Source: Epiperipatus broadwayi (Eukaryota; Onychophora; Udeonychophora; Euonychophora; Peripatidae). Taken from it: a stretch of 64,000 nt of DNA. The stretch is from positions 257,501 to 321,500 of the forward strand of contig JAQFVV010000317.1 in assembly GCA_028023455.1 (NCBI GenBank). Reading direction: 5' to 3'. Under the pieces are notes generated by a model. The model was not told where the DNA came from and did not search any database. It saw only the letters and a program-made list of their open reading frames with translations. Below, piece after piece: positions 36,638 to 48,090 of the stretch (position 1 is its first letter; each line of letters opens with the position of its first letter). Position numbers and translations under genes: made by a program.

Positions 36638-36786
36638 CTCCATTAAGTTCAATGATCATCCTATTATTTTCTATGATTTCCATGACCATTATTTTTGAAT
36701 CTACTTTATCCCCCTCCATTAAGTTCAATGATCATCCTATTATTTTATATGATTTCCATGACCGTTATTTTTTTTTTGAATCTCTC
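36638..36786 (+). repeat. tandem duplication, 76-bp unit x2
   Basis: The unit starting CTCCATTAAGTTCAATGATC at 36638 recurs at 36714 with few changes. It lies within the gag remnant. Confidence 0.9.
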
Positions 36787-36842
36787 AATTTTCCTCTTCA
36801 ATTGTGATTTTTGTTGTTCTTGTCTTTCTTTTATATAGAGGC

Positions 36843-37133
36843 TTAGGCTCTCACATGCTGTGTAACTTCCATGGTCATATCTTCCTTCTCGGATCCCATC
36901 CCTGATTTCAATCCAGCAAGATCTTCCCTCATTTGGTCCAACTTGCTGTTTTGTTTGTCTAACATTTCTTGCATCATCATCACAGTCTGGTACATGGGAT
37001 TTTTGTCTGCCCTTATACCCTCTTTTCTTGGCTTTTGCACTGCCATCATTATTTTCTTTTGAGGCTGGTCCATTTCAGCTCCAATCCTCCTGGATATTTT
37101 GTCATCCTGTTCCATTATATCCTCTGTAATCAA
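36843..37133 (-). CDS. gag N-terminal coiled-coil fragment
   Basis: Open frame of 96 residues rich in Lys, Glu, Gln and Met, including MMMQEMLDKQNSKLDQMRED, which has coiled-coil spacing. The charged pattern continues beyond its stop in other frames down to about 36340. Coiled-coil N-terminal regions are found in gag proteins of some Gypsy elements, and the position upstream of the gag-like and RT remnants agrees. It could also be an unrelated charged frame. It is a relic, not a working gene. Confidence 0.4.
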   Translation of the reverse strand: MITEDIMEQDDKISRRIGAEMDQPQKKIMMAVQKPRKEGIRADKNPMYQTVMMMQEMLDKQNSKLDQMREDLAGLKSGMGSEKEDMTMEVTQHVRA

Positions 37134-37330
37134 TGCTTCTATCTTTTTTTACAGAATTTTACCTATCCTTCTTTTTTAACTTGTCTCTGTTCTTTTGACC
37201 ACTTTCTGCATCCATTAATCTGTATTTCCTTCTTGTTATCATTTACAAGTATCTTGACCTCTTTCTGTTATTGTTTCACAATATTTGCTAGTTTTATAAT
37301 GTTTACATTTTAAAAATAATACTTGTTCAT

Positions 37331-40055
37331 CATCACAGAGATTTCCCGGTCTTTACATGCCTACTATAGCTAATGTTTATTTCCTATTCATCCAGCATCT
37401 TAGGTTGTGATTGTGTACTTTGTTTAGATCTCCAATTAATTGGGTATCTACTAGCTTTTTTATTGCTATTTTTTTAGTTCCTCATTTTCCTAATATCCAC
37501 ATACCACACATTAATTTACCTATTATATTATTGTAATGTTTGAATTTGTTTGAATTTGGTATTCATTAAATAATCTTAATTTTAATTCTTTCAAGTGATC
37601 TAAAAGTGTTACTTCCAGGTTCAACTTTAGATAAAATAATCCCTTGGGTTCAAGGTTATTAGATAATGGTATTGTTTGTAGTGGTATAATACTTATGGCT
37701 TTGAAATTGCAACTGATCATTATCTCAATTTTACAAGATACAATATGCTAATCATCTAGTTTGGGCTCATCATGTTAGATGCCATTTGAAATGTGTGGGA
37801 TGAAATTGGAATCTTAATTAATTGTAACGGTCAGATTTGTACACTCATGCAACAAAATCCAGAGCCCAAGCAAAATACACCAAAGCTGACCCGAGTGGGG
37901 TGGTTGAAACCTCTAATCTGACCAAACTTCAACTCATTTGCCAGTGCTCCAAATTTAACACCCCATAGGTGCCCTCTCTGAGGCCACATGCAGTCTTCAT
38001 TTAACCGTAGGCCAGCATAGGGCAGGGAGAAACATGAGACTTAAGGTGACTTAACTAGATGGGCGATATATAGCACCTGTCACCCTATCAATCTTAATTA
38101 TAGGGATATACACATGTAGCACATAAAATCATAAATAAATTGGAGTAATGGACTGAAATTGAATAATGTTCTGTGGATTGGACAATATATTGTGGATTGG
38201 TTTGAACTAAAATCCTGAGCAAGAAAGATATGCAACAGTTTATATTTTAAAATATTTATTAAAACAATAAAGAGATAAAATAAAATGTCACAATGGCAAG
38301 GATTGTACAACATTCAATAAGGTTTCCAATACAAGCAGGCATTTTATAATGGATGGGACTGCTATTAGTACACCTGTCCCGTTTTAATATATTGAAACAC
38401 ATTTGTGTATGAGGTGCATAAGTTATGCCTAATCATTTAACATTTTCATCCTATGTGATTTTGGTTTGCTTAAGTTATAAGCTGATAGCTTAGTAGAGGT
38501 GATATGTACAGACAGCTCTAAGGTGGCTGTTATATATATTAATAAAGTGAGCAACTAAATAAGCTCAATATCATGCAGATTCAACCTGATAACCCAGATT
38601 CAGACTTCAGTCTAAAGTTGAATATTTAATTAATAGGGGGAAAAGAACTGGTTACCTTTAGATTCACATATATATGCTATGGCACTATATAAAATATTAA
38701 AGTGTAAGCTTGCAGTGTGAGTGAGTGATTATTCAGGAGCTTCAGCATCAAATGCTCGGTTTGCTCTGAGACCGACAGTTTGCTGTGATTTGTATATGAA
38801 CATATAAGTTCAGGAACTCGGATTGGTTTTAGGAAAACTCTGGATCCATATGCTTCAGTTCTAATAAAGATAGCCGTAACCTGAACTAAATAATGGGGTG
38901 GCTTGTTACCATTTACCCATTTAAGAGGTGCAGCAAAATGTAAACACATAAGTGTACTATATAAAGACACACCCGCAATGCACACAATATATAGAGCAAT
39001 AAGTATGTGTATAATTAATTAAGTGCGCCTAAAACAGATAACTTCTATATATCAAACTAACTCAACCCAGTTCTTAAACTAGCATTATAATTATGCTAAT
39101 AAAAGGGACTTGAACTATATAATAGGTAATCTAGTTAAAATCCTGAATCTGCATATACATATTCATAATTAAGGAGGAAAGGTATATTTGATTGGACTTA
39201 ATACAAACATTAGCAAATATACTTTATCATCTCTAGCCATTATATCCCCTTCTAACTAATAAATATTAAAAGTTATAATATATAAAACCGATTAAGCAAA
39301 CCTTGTAAAATATTAAAATTTTACAATATGTATGTAGTCAGGATAACAATGAGCGGTTAGCGATCATTTATTATCAAAATTATAATTTCAAAACAGTGAT
39401 GCAATACAATAAATAATGCTTTTAAAATGTTTAAAGTAGAGATTACACTTATCTCCTTTATAAATTAATTAATTAGTTTCACTGTTTTGAATGATGAGCA
39501 TATTATCACATATATTAAACATAAGCAGAATGAATTTAAACAAAATATTAAAAAACACTAAAGTTAGGTAAGACCGCAATTTGTAGAATTTAAGATAATA
39601 GATTTCAGACATTTAATGATTACAAAAGTAAAATCTTTTAATTTATAAAAGATTTCAGGCAGTTTAGAAAATTAAATTAAAACTTGTTTCTTTTTTTTTG
39701 TTGTTGTTACTTTAAGTTATAGATTTAAAAGAGCAGTTGACCAGAAATGATTTTTTTTACTATATATATATAAATTTACACAAGTTTACAGAGTTTCTTT
39801 TACAATCGGGTTAAATTAAAGAGTTTTGAGAATTTAGGTGGAACGTTCTTTAAAATACTTAAGCTAGCTTACATTAGAGTTTATAGCATTAATTTATAGG
39901 CTGCAGTCTTTAAAATTATAACCATTGTCTTCTCGTGGGCTTGAGGCATACATTAATGATAGTGGATGAACAAGGCACATCAAATAGTAGCATAATTTCA
40001 GTGGCACTTCTTTTCAGGTAGGTTTTCAATTTCATCATATCTCCCTCTCATGCAG
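37331..40055. other. gene-free DNA
   Basis: The part at 37826-38090 is richer in G+C and starts TGTAACGG, which could be an LTR edge. The frame at 38677-38985 (minus, 102 aa) has no recognised motif or splice signals. The rest is A/T-rich, with a TA stretch near 39762. Confidence 0.45.
37763..37784 (-). other. possible retroelement primer-binding site
   Basis: On the minus strand TGGCATCTAACATGATGAGC resembles a TGGCGTC..AACGTGG-type primer-binding site in which CpG has decayed to TpG/CpA. It lies upstream of the gag remnant on the same strand. No clear LTR end is next to it, so the call is weak. Confidence 0.25.
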
Positions 40056-40190
40056 GCTCTTGGAAAATTTGCCCATAGGTATGCTGAAGGAATGGAGAGC
40101 ACCATCTCTGCTCTGAGAGACAGCAAATATTTTGATTCTACTCAGTCATCTTGGGGTCTGGACTTCACAACAATTTACAGGAAAGACAAG
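40056..40190 (+). CDS. candidate internal exon of an unidentified host gene
   Basis: An exon of 135 bases (45 codons, both borders in phase 0) is bounded by a good acceptor (pyrimidine tract, then TCTCATGCAG at 40046-40055) and a good donor (GACAAG followed by GTAAAA at 40191). Codon use is balanced and unlike the AT-rich surroundings. The peptide begins ALGKFAHRYAEGMEST and ends TTIYRKDK, with charged and aromatic residues well mixed. I do not recognise the protein. The frame continues past the donor into a C-run and A/T-rich sequence, as expected for an intron. Neighbouring exons were not found in the window. It could instead be an old retrogene piece, but the two splice signals argue for a real exon. 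Confidence 0.55.
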
Positions 40191-41009
40191 GTAAAAAGAC
40201 CCCTAAACCTAAGAAATCTAACCAGCCGGCTATCTATTTTAACTCAGGATTCAAACCCCCCCCCTCTAAATTTTATAGCTCATAGTCGGTTTCTTTCATT
40301 CTGATCTTTTTTATTGCCCAAATTTTTTTACTGGTTTCAATCTGGAAAAGTGATTCATTGTGATTGTAATGAGTTTGAGAACAAATGGTTATAGCTCATA
40401 AACCATTTGTATACACCAGCAATTGAAGATTTATTTCTAAATTTTCTATTCGATCAACTTGAGAATTACACTAAATTGTCTTATCACAATTCTGTGAATT
40501 TCACATGTAAAATTCATATGTATTTACAATTCATGTAAATAAAACTTATTTAGGAATATTTAAACTGTACATTCTCTAAATAAAATAGATTTTATACAAA
40601 ATATTATTTATTAAAAGAAATAGAAATGCTGCAATATATATATATATATACAAACATTAATGTTACAGTCATATATATGCATGTATGTGTGACAATAACT
40701 GTGTGAATACATATATAATTGTGTAAACGCATATATCACTGTGTGGATACATACATAACTGTGTGGATACATATACACATGCACTAGAGGGTGTTTAAAC
40801 CTGGCATAGATGTGACTGTGGGGACAAATAGGTGAAACAGATATGAGGACAGGAATATACTGTTCCAATATGTGATTTATGCCCATCAATTGGCTGCACC
40901 ATTTGTAATGGAATGGTCTATTATGTATGAGACCAGATTTCTAATGACCCAATTGAACAGTGTCTAGCACCAATAATTTGGTTGTTAATTGGAACAGAAG
41001 AGAACAAAA
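40191..41009. other. gene-free AT-rich DNA
   Basis: Likely intron if the exon at 40056-40190 is real. Holds a TA microsatellite near 40636-40650 and a minisatellite at 40683-40790. Confidence 0.5.
40683..40790 (+). repeat. minisatellite, unit about 20-22 bp
   Basis: About five units of the type AACTGTGTGGATACATACAT, with drift. It accounts for the small minus-strand frame across it, which is a repeat artefact. Confidence 0.8.
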
Positions 41010-41330
41010 TGGTTACTTGCGACTGATATTCTGCGATTATGCAATTACGTTTATATCACATTTAAGGCCTTGATATCTGAATTATCGGCATATTTTAATC
41101 CATTATATTGTTATAAGGTCGATAAAGATTTTCTGCCTTTATTGTCCCATATAAACTCATAAATTGACCAAAAAATTAAATGCATCTCTTAATAAAAACA
41201 TTAATAAAAAATTCAAAGTTTAAGTAATTTTACATTGTGATACATCATTTTAAAAATGGATTCAAGCAGCAATGAATTCTGGGATTTCTGTTGATGTCAT
41301 GCTTATAGTTTTCACATGCTTTAAATAAGA
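41010..41330 (+). repeat. dispersed repeat family, truncated copy
   Basis: Matches the right-hand 300 bases of 10745-12110 and 52555-53990. Shared words are GATAAAGATTTTCTGCCTTT, AAATTGACCA and CATGCTTATAGTTTTCACAT. The left part of the family is missing. Confidence 0.65.
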
Positions 41331-42372
41331 AAAAATATCAATGACTCAGCCGCATGAACTCATAATGTGTCTTAACCATTAATAGAACTATTATCTAACA
41401 TCTGTTGATTGCTCAAAGACAAAGTGACAAAATCATAGTAGGCTAAGTAGATTTGTTTCTTAGTACTATGCAACAGCGCTATTTATCAAATAAATCAATT
41501 AAAGTTTATAAATTACAAGATGGTCATTTTGGAAGAAATTTCCTAAATTGACTTATCTCATTGTTTTCAATCACCTTGTTAATTTTATATCTGTCAAAAC
41601 ATCAATTCTTTAAATAAACATTAAAAAAAGTTTTTTCCAACTTAATCTCAAATATTGGACTTGACTAAAATTATTCTAATAAAAAATTTTGTTTTAGAAG
41701 AGAAATATTTAACAGTTATATTATTGTTACAAATTAAACATTCACAGGCAAGTCACAAACTTATATTTAAAATAAATGCCAATGTTTTTTTAAAAAAATT
41801 ATTAAAAGTCTAATGCCTCTTACTCCAAAATTTACTGCTATTTACTATGTTATATAAATTTACTTTTTACTGTAAATAATGTTAATTGTAAATTTTAGAA
41901 ATATTTTATATGCTTTTAACATTTTATTTATTTTTAATTATTTATATTGTAACCAGACCGCCATACAACCCCTTTATTATCTCGGTTGTAACAGTTTCCT
42001 GATGAGCATGTTCCTTAAGGAAGTATCGATTAGCATTCCCCAATGCAGATGTTAACCCCCCTTTACAACAATATTTCCTGCTCATCAGAGGATGTAGCAC
42101 CATAGAGACTGGAATCATCTAGACATTTCTGTGTTTGGTTTTCCAAACGGCGCCACTAGAGTTCCATCTCACTACAACCTGATTTACCTAGGTCTAGTTA
42201 TGCCAGACTTAGCTCAGGAGGCATGAGATTTTCATGAACAAGTGCACTGAATGTTGAGTGATGCAATAAAAAAATAGAATTGAACAACTGGATAACTAAA
42301 ATTAATTTTATGTAACAATAATTTTATTTAATAACAGGTTTAAATAAATGTCCATCAAACAAAATATTTCAT

Positions 42373-42705
42373 TGACAGTCCCTGGTATCTTTTCGGCCTA
42401 CTTTCAATAACATTTTTATATGACTTAAAGAATGTAATTTGTTGAGAGTATAATAAAGTCCTTCTTTCAATAGTTCTTTAACAGTTTACATCTTTAATCA
42501 TTTAATTAACCCACAGAGAGGAGTGTGATATATTAAGACAACAGAGATAATAATGAAGACAACTGATAGCATGTAATTCAGAGTTCCACTTAATTCAAAC
42601 AAATATTTTATTTACAGTCCAGTGTGTTTCTTTGGTATACTTCCAATAATAGCACTTAAAGAATGTAATTTGTTGTATAATAAAGTTCTCTCAATAGTTC
42701 TTTAA
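42373..42705 (+). repeat. local direct repeat, spacing about 225
   Basis: The block 42373-42480 recurs at 42603-42705. Shared words are ACTTAAAGAATGTAATTTGTT and TCAATAGTTCTTTAA. Confidence 0.75.
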
Positions 42706-42861
42706 TATCCATGTGATGACTCATTTTCAGTTCATTTATGAAAAGATTAGAAGCAGTTTATTGATCAATAGTTCATTTACAAGTCATTCTAATAAAGTTC
42801 ATCCTTCATTTCAAATGAAGACTCATTTTGATTTATTTTGGGTAAAGAATTCAAAGAGTAA

Positions 42862-43225
42862 ATGCGCATTTATATGCATAAGTTTCATTATTTTCTTCAC
42901 ATAAAATCAATATGCAGGTAAGCATTTATAATCCATATAGTATTTCATTATTTTTTTTAATTTATCAAATCAGGTAATGTAAACCATTCTGGGTTTGTGG
43001 ACTATTCATAATCCAGTCAAGTGTCAATGTGCATTTATATGCATAAGCTTCATTATTTTCTTCACATAAAATCAATATGCAGGTAAGCATTTATAATCCA
43101 TATAGCATTTCATTATTTTTTTAATTTATCAAATCAGGTAATCAATTCTGTCAATGTGGACTATTCATAATCCAGTCAAGTGTCAATGTGCATTTATATG
43201 CATAAGTTTCATTATTTTATTTATA
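42862..43225 (+). repeat. tandem repeat, period 159-165, about 2.2 units
   Basis: Units start at 42864, 43029 and 43188 with the word GCATTTATATGCATAAG. Unit two is close to identical to unit one over 100 bases. Each full unit includes ATGCAGGTAAGCATTTATAA and TTATCAAATCAGGTAAT. Confidence 0.9.
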
Positions 43226-43542
43226 TACCATTGAGATGCATGTAAGTATTTGTAATTTTTATTTAGTTATTCTAATATATAGCATAAATATTATTATTTG
43301 GTCTGCCACAGATGTATATTGCTACCTATAAATTGATCAGCAGTTGCATTCATTTATTAGCCAGTTAGAGTTATATGTAATAGCTCAGGATTTCTGACTC
43401 TTCTAGGTATACTTATTTGTATATCAGTAATATAAATCGTTATAAGTATTCGTTTTTAGTTCTTTTGTTTTTTAATCTAGATGCTTCTGCATATAAGAAG
43501 TTAATCATTTATGATTTGCCTTATTAAAAATGCCTTTTGTAT

Positions 43543-45757
43543 TGTAACGATCCGGAGAAGCACTGAACGTAAACTGCACTACGGGGCGCCATCTAGGCAT
43601 TTGAACCTAGAAAAATTTATAAAGTAGGCAGATACGTAAGTCAAAAAAAAAAATTTTTTTTTTAAATATTTTGGTTCCGGTCGTTAGCCCATGTCACTAG
43701 CTCAGGGAGTAGTAGAGATTTAATAATATCATATCTTATCTAATTAGATTTCAACATTAAAAAATAAATAAAATAAGCCACTGCCAGTAATTAGCATACA
43801 AACATTTATTTATGCACATATATATAAGATTTAAAATTATTTTAGTATTAGTTTACATTTTTACATTTAACATTATTTTTGCTTTGATTTTTGACTTTAA
43901 TTTACATTTAATTACTATTATATTCTAATTTTACATTTTAATTAAGTTCGCACAGATAAATTTATGAAAGCTTGTTTTAATATGTTGCTATAGATCGGTT
44001 ACATAGATTACACGGTTAAAAATATTTCAAAGTAAACATAAACGATCAAAAGATAAAATCATTGATACTGGCAATTGCAGAGGGAAATTTATAAGTAACC
44101 CAGTAGTATTCACCATAAGATACTTGCATTGTCACCAATGATTTAAAAGACATCCGAATAAATACATTTTAGATACTCACCGTAAGGTATCATTATTTAT
44201 CGAATGTCTATATATTTTGATCAAATATGGAAACTCAAAATATAGTTAACCAATAAACAATCCATGCAAGCGTCTATAAACAACTTAAATTTAATGCATT
44301 TTTATTTAGGGTCGGGTATGAATAGACCACATAAATTTGCTTTTGAAAATAAACATTCTATCCCTATTTAACCTTAGGCTAAAATTCGTAGTCAAACTGG
44401 TATCAATTCATCTGATATATCGATGTATTCAATGTAATAAAATACGGCAGCACAAAAGGTTAAGAGAAGAAATTGCATCTTATGAGATAGGAATATTACA
44501 TCTATCTGCAAAGAAGAGCAATAAAACAAAAAACTCCATAGAAAGGAACTGCGGTATCCGACTTATAATTCCTTCCATAGGCAAATGGAAGTGTGCGGCG
44601 TATGAAGCGATTCTGCCTGTAGCGAATCAATATTACATCTACTAATCACACCAATATATCCAATCCATTGACCCAATTTAACCACGAACCAAATTACCTA
44701 AGATTACCCTCCCCTAATATAACTTTACAAATCTATACAGCCATTCACGCCCGACTTAAGTTTAACATTTATATAATTTACCTTAACGGAAAACAGAAAT
44801 CATAATAAAACTTAAAGAACAAAAAAGTAAATAAATAAATGGAAATGATTTTAAATATATATAAAAAAAGAAATACATCAAATAACATTATTAATAAATT
44901 AAGTTGGTCAGATAGGATAATATTGCAATCATTTAAATTTGGAAAGTTTAATTTAATGTTCATTTTTTATAAAGTTCTTACGGTTTAAAATGTTCATCTT
45001 TTACAGTTGCTTGCCATGAACGTGAATTCCCACGCCATCCTAAGATTGGTATCAATTTAGCCGTTGTTTTATTTATTCATCCGGAGGTTTTTGTTTTAAC
45101 TGGTCCTCAATGTAGAAAAACGATAGTTCATTTCTCTTTCTTTACTAGCAAAACTGAAGGGATTGAACGTGCATCCTTCAATCTCTTCTCCCGCACCTCC
45201 GCACTAACATCTATCTGTCATATCGTAATAATCATAATAACTCACTGATTAATAATTTCCAAATTTTCCTTTTATATTAATGTGAAGGATTGAATTTACA
45301 TTACGTCACCGATGCGATGGTCCTTTCACTGCGCTCCGATTCCATAGGGATTTCTTCTTATTTGCTAACAGTTTCTATTGTTTTCCTATCTGACTGGTGT
45401 TTTTACATTTAAATGCCGAAGGCTGGTTTACATTTAACTAATTAACAATCATTTCCATTTCTGATTAATTAACCTGTTTTCCAAATCAAAAATATATTTA
45501 AAGATAAATTTAAAGATATAATTTCATCTCCAAATCTTTTTAAAATTTAGTTTTAAAATACTTTTTCTTTAATAAAGTTTTATTTTAATAACTTTTCATT
45601 ATCTGTGCGATTTAATGTATAAGAGTTTAAGATGATATTTAATTTCAATTTTTAATTCTTAAAGAAAATTTTTAAATGCGAACTTTTTAATTTACTTTCA
45701 TGTTTAATAAATTTAAAAAAAAAAAAAACAATGTAACGAACGTCTATGCTCGTTACA
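43543..45757 (-). mobile_element. LTR-like element, copy 2 (possible solo LTR)
   Basis: A 2215-bp unit that begins TGTAACGA and ends TCGTTACA on the plus strand, with a 4-bp target duplication GTAT on both sides (43539-43542 and 45758-45761). It is the inverted counterpart of 7754-9958. At its right end a second TGTAACGA (45732-45739) faces the terminal TCGTTACA, making a small hairpin. No long frame of coding character: 44337-44645 is open, but its counterpart in copy 1 is not conserved as protein. A solo LTR from recombination between two LTRs is the best explanation. Strand is set by the promoter-like block. Confidence 0.65.
45269..45308 (-). promoter_or_regulatory. CRE-like plus TATA box in LTR-like copy 2
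   Basis: On the minus strand TGACGTAA (45301-45308) lies 24 bases upstream of TATAAAAG (45269-45276). Same words and nearly the same spacing as in copy 1, while flanking bases have changed. Confidence 0.45.
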
Positions 45758-47859
45758 GTATAGATATTTTTTAATATTTATAATTTATCATTAATAAAAC
45801 GTATTTTCACATAATTCATTTTAAGAAAGATATTTGTTTTGTTTTTTATTTTTATAAACACGTATATGTATTGAATAAAATATCTTTTGATTATTGACAT
45901 TTAAGACATCTAGCATTTACAATTTATTATTAATAAAACGCATTTTTATTTAGCTATTTTTATTCATAATTTTTCTTTCTTTAAGAAGAAAGATGTTTTG
46001 TTTGTCTTTTATAAACACATATAAATATTAAATATTTTATAAAATTGTTACCTTGGTTTTTTTTATATCAATTCTGTTCCATCAAAAAGGGGTCATTGTA
46101 TTTCAGCTGAATGGCATTGTTTACTTTCCGTGATGTTTACCCAGGCAAATCTTGGAGAACCATGGCTTTTGGATGAAGAGAAGAAGCTGTTGCCTATTAG
46201 CCTTCCATCGTTATGATTTCATTATTAAGATTTTCTTTTTTCATCATTAACAGTGGCTGTCAAGGTTATATTCCAAGGTTCCTTAAAATCAGCTGTCAAT
46301 TAAATAGTCAAGCAATGCTTAGATGAAATTTTTAACTTTTAACTCTTCGCTTTTCTTACTTCTTTAACTGCTCTTAAAATCTTTTTAAAATTAAAATCTT
46401 TTTTAAAAATCTTTTTTAAAATCTACTTGAAAAATATCTCTGCTCTGAACTTCCAACTCAACTATTTATCCCCTTATCTCTAGATTGATTAAACTGCCTT
46501 GCCATATTTGATTTGTTATACAGCTCTCATTTAAGCCAGAGTGCTTTTCTCTTCCCAAGGATTGGACACTCTACTTTTCGCAGGACAGATAAGAAATCAT
46601 AAGGATAAGCCATGTTTTCCAATTTGATAAGACGGTCTCAAGCGATTATCACACTTTATACGACAACATCGTTCCAAAAATTAAAAATGTAATATTTTTA
46701 ACAAATGCCAGCTTTTACTTATATCGTAATTTAAAACTATAAAATCAATAATGATTTTCTTTTAACTGTAAATTTTTTGCTTTATTTCATTTTTAATTTG
46801 ATCAAATTATCTTTTTAAATGGGGGGGTCTTTTGAATATATACATGGAACAGTATATCTGTTTCAATATATATAATCATATTAGCTTCCTAGAAACCCAT
46901 GCAATTTACAAATAACACTATCAAGTTACGCTCTGCCTGTAACTATTCATTAAACTTTGCGTAGCGTTTAAATTTAAAGATTTTTTTCTTCTCAGTTAAT
47001 CTTCATAATACCACATAATAGTTTTATTGCAATTGGTCACATAAATTAATATATATTTACATGCATAATACATCAATATGTGCATATTTTTAGCAAGCAT
47101 TTATTCACAACAATAACCTCCAATAAATACACAAATGATTATTAACTAATGAACCATTTTTTCTCCCCAAATTCATGTTTGAAATATACACTGTGTATGA
47201 CTAAGCATTAATTATAATTTTTAGAAAATGTATACATCTATTTATATAATATAAATTAATGATAAATTTATAAGTGCAATAGATGCACAAATATAATAGC
47301 CTTATTACCAAAAATGGAAGCTACATCATATTATTGTCTTTTTGTTTTCCATTTACAACAAACGTATTAACCTTTTAACCGCTAATTAAATCATTGGTTG
47401 TATGAGGTAAAAATCAAAGCTTTTAATTGGCCAACTCACAAACTGAAGACAAAGCCTATTGTTAAAACATATTCGCCTATAATATTAAATTCAACTCAGA
47501 TACGTTTATAAAAAGTATATTATTAATTTTTCAGGTTATGAAGAGAACGAAAGTTCTTTCAAAAATAAATTGCTATTTATTTATTCTAAAATATTCAATT
47601 TCGGCAACATAAAAGCTATAATATAAACAAAAAGATCGACTTTTACGTTATAGAAAAGTAAATATTTCTTTTTACTACATCTTCAATATTTGTACTAAAA
47701 TCTTCAATATTTTTCGAAAATAATTTTGTTTTTTTATTATTCTGTCTGAGAATCATTTTTAGTTTCCATAAATATAATTTTATAATACTTAAAATTGGAT
47801 TCGAAATGAAAATCTCAGCGTTTTTCTTTATTTTCTTTGATCAGGCGGTTTCTTTGTTC

Positions 47860-48090
47860 TTTCCAGCCAATCAGAATGTCTTTTTCGGCTGAGAGCTTGC
47901 TAAGAACCAATCACAAATAATGTTCTTTCTTTGTTTAGGTTTAAATGCGTTTTTTTTTATTTTTTACTTGTAAAATAAGTCGGAAGAGGTCACCATCGTA
48001 CAGAACTTTTAAAAATCTCTTTAAAACGTATCGAACGAATTTTTTAGCATAAGAATCGGCTGAGTTAGAGTGACGTCAACTGCTTACGAG
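47860..48090 (+). promoter_or_regulatory. promoter-like cluster: two CCAAT boxes and a CRE
   Basis: CCAAT words stand at 47867-47871 (AGCCAATCAG) and 47907-47911, 40 bases apart, and a perfect palindromic CRE, TGACGTCA, at 48071-48078. CpG dinucleotides are more frequent here (48040-48105) than in most of the window. No TATA box or following reading frame is seen, so this may be a TATA-less promoter with a non-coding first exon, or an enhancer. Strand is a guess from the CCAAT direction. Confidence 0.3.

Larger units (their letters stand above)
34640..37330 (-). mobile_element. decayed Ty3/Gypsy-type retrotransposon
   Basis: Minus-strand remnant in the order gag (37133 down to about 35810), a pre-RT/protease-like region (35460-35240) and reverse transcriptase (35165-34640). 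This is the order expected for a Gypsy gag-pol. RNase H and integrase are not seen, so the 3' half is lost. Many stops and frameshifts. A possible primer-binding site lies upstream at 37763-37784. It is an old, inactive copy. Confidence 0.6.
41331..43542. other. gene-free DNA with local tandem repeats
   Basis: Mostly A/T-rich. The part at about 41949-42250 is more balanced in composition, starts TGTAACCAGACCG and contains GGCGCCACTAGAG, so it may be a further LTR fragment; no second edge was found. Two local tandem repeats follow. Confidence 0.45.

Noticed and set aside
36969-37313. 114-residue plus-strand frame rich in His, Phe and Leu
   Set aside because: It is the antisense shadow of the Lys/Glu-rich gag coiled-coil frame on the minus strand.
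38677-38985. 102-residue minus-strand open frame
   Set aside because: No recognised domain, no splice or promoter signals, and no repeat or gene context; chance openness is possible at this length.
40611-40889. 92-residue minus-strand frame with repeated His/Tyr/Ile words
   Set aside because: The repetition comes from the TA microsatellite and the 20-22 bp minisatellite; no coding signal.
40683-43225. CRISPR array suggested by regularly spaced repeats
   Set aside because: Repeats are drifting mini- and tandem repeats without unique spacers of constant length, in a eukaryotic genome without cas genes.
44337-44645. 102-residue frame inside LTR-like copy 2
   Set aside because: The first codon is not ATG and the matching region of copy 1 does not keep the frame, so it is not conserved as protein.
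46085-46199. Possible terminal exon (TTTCAG followed by an open stretch ending near 46200)
   Set aside because: The upstream pyrimidine tract is poor, the peptide is not recognised and there is no second exon; could be noise or an old transposon piece.
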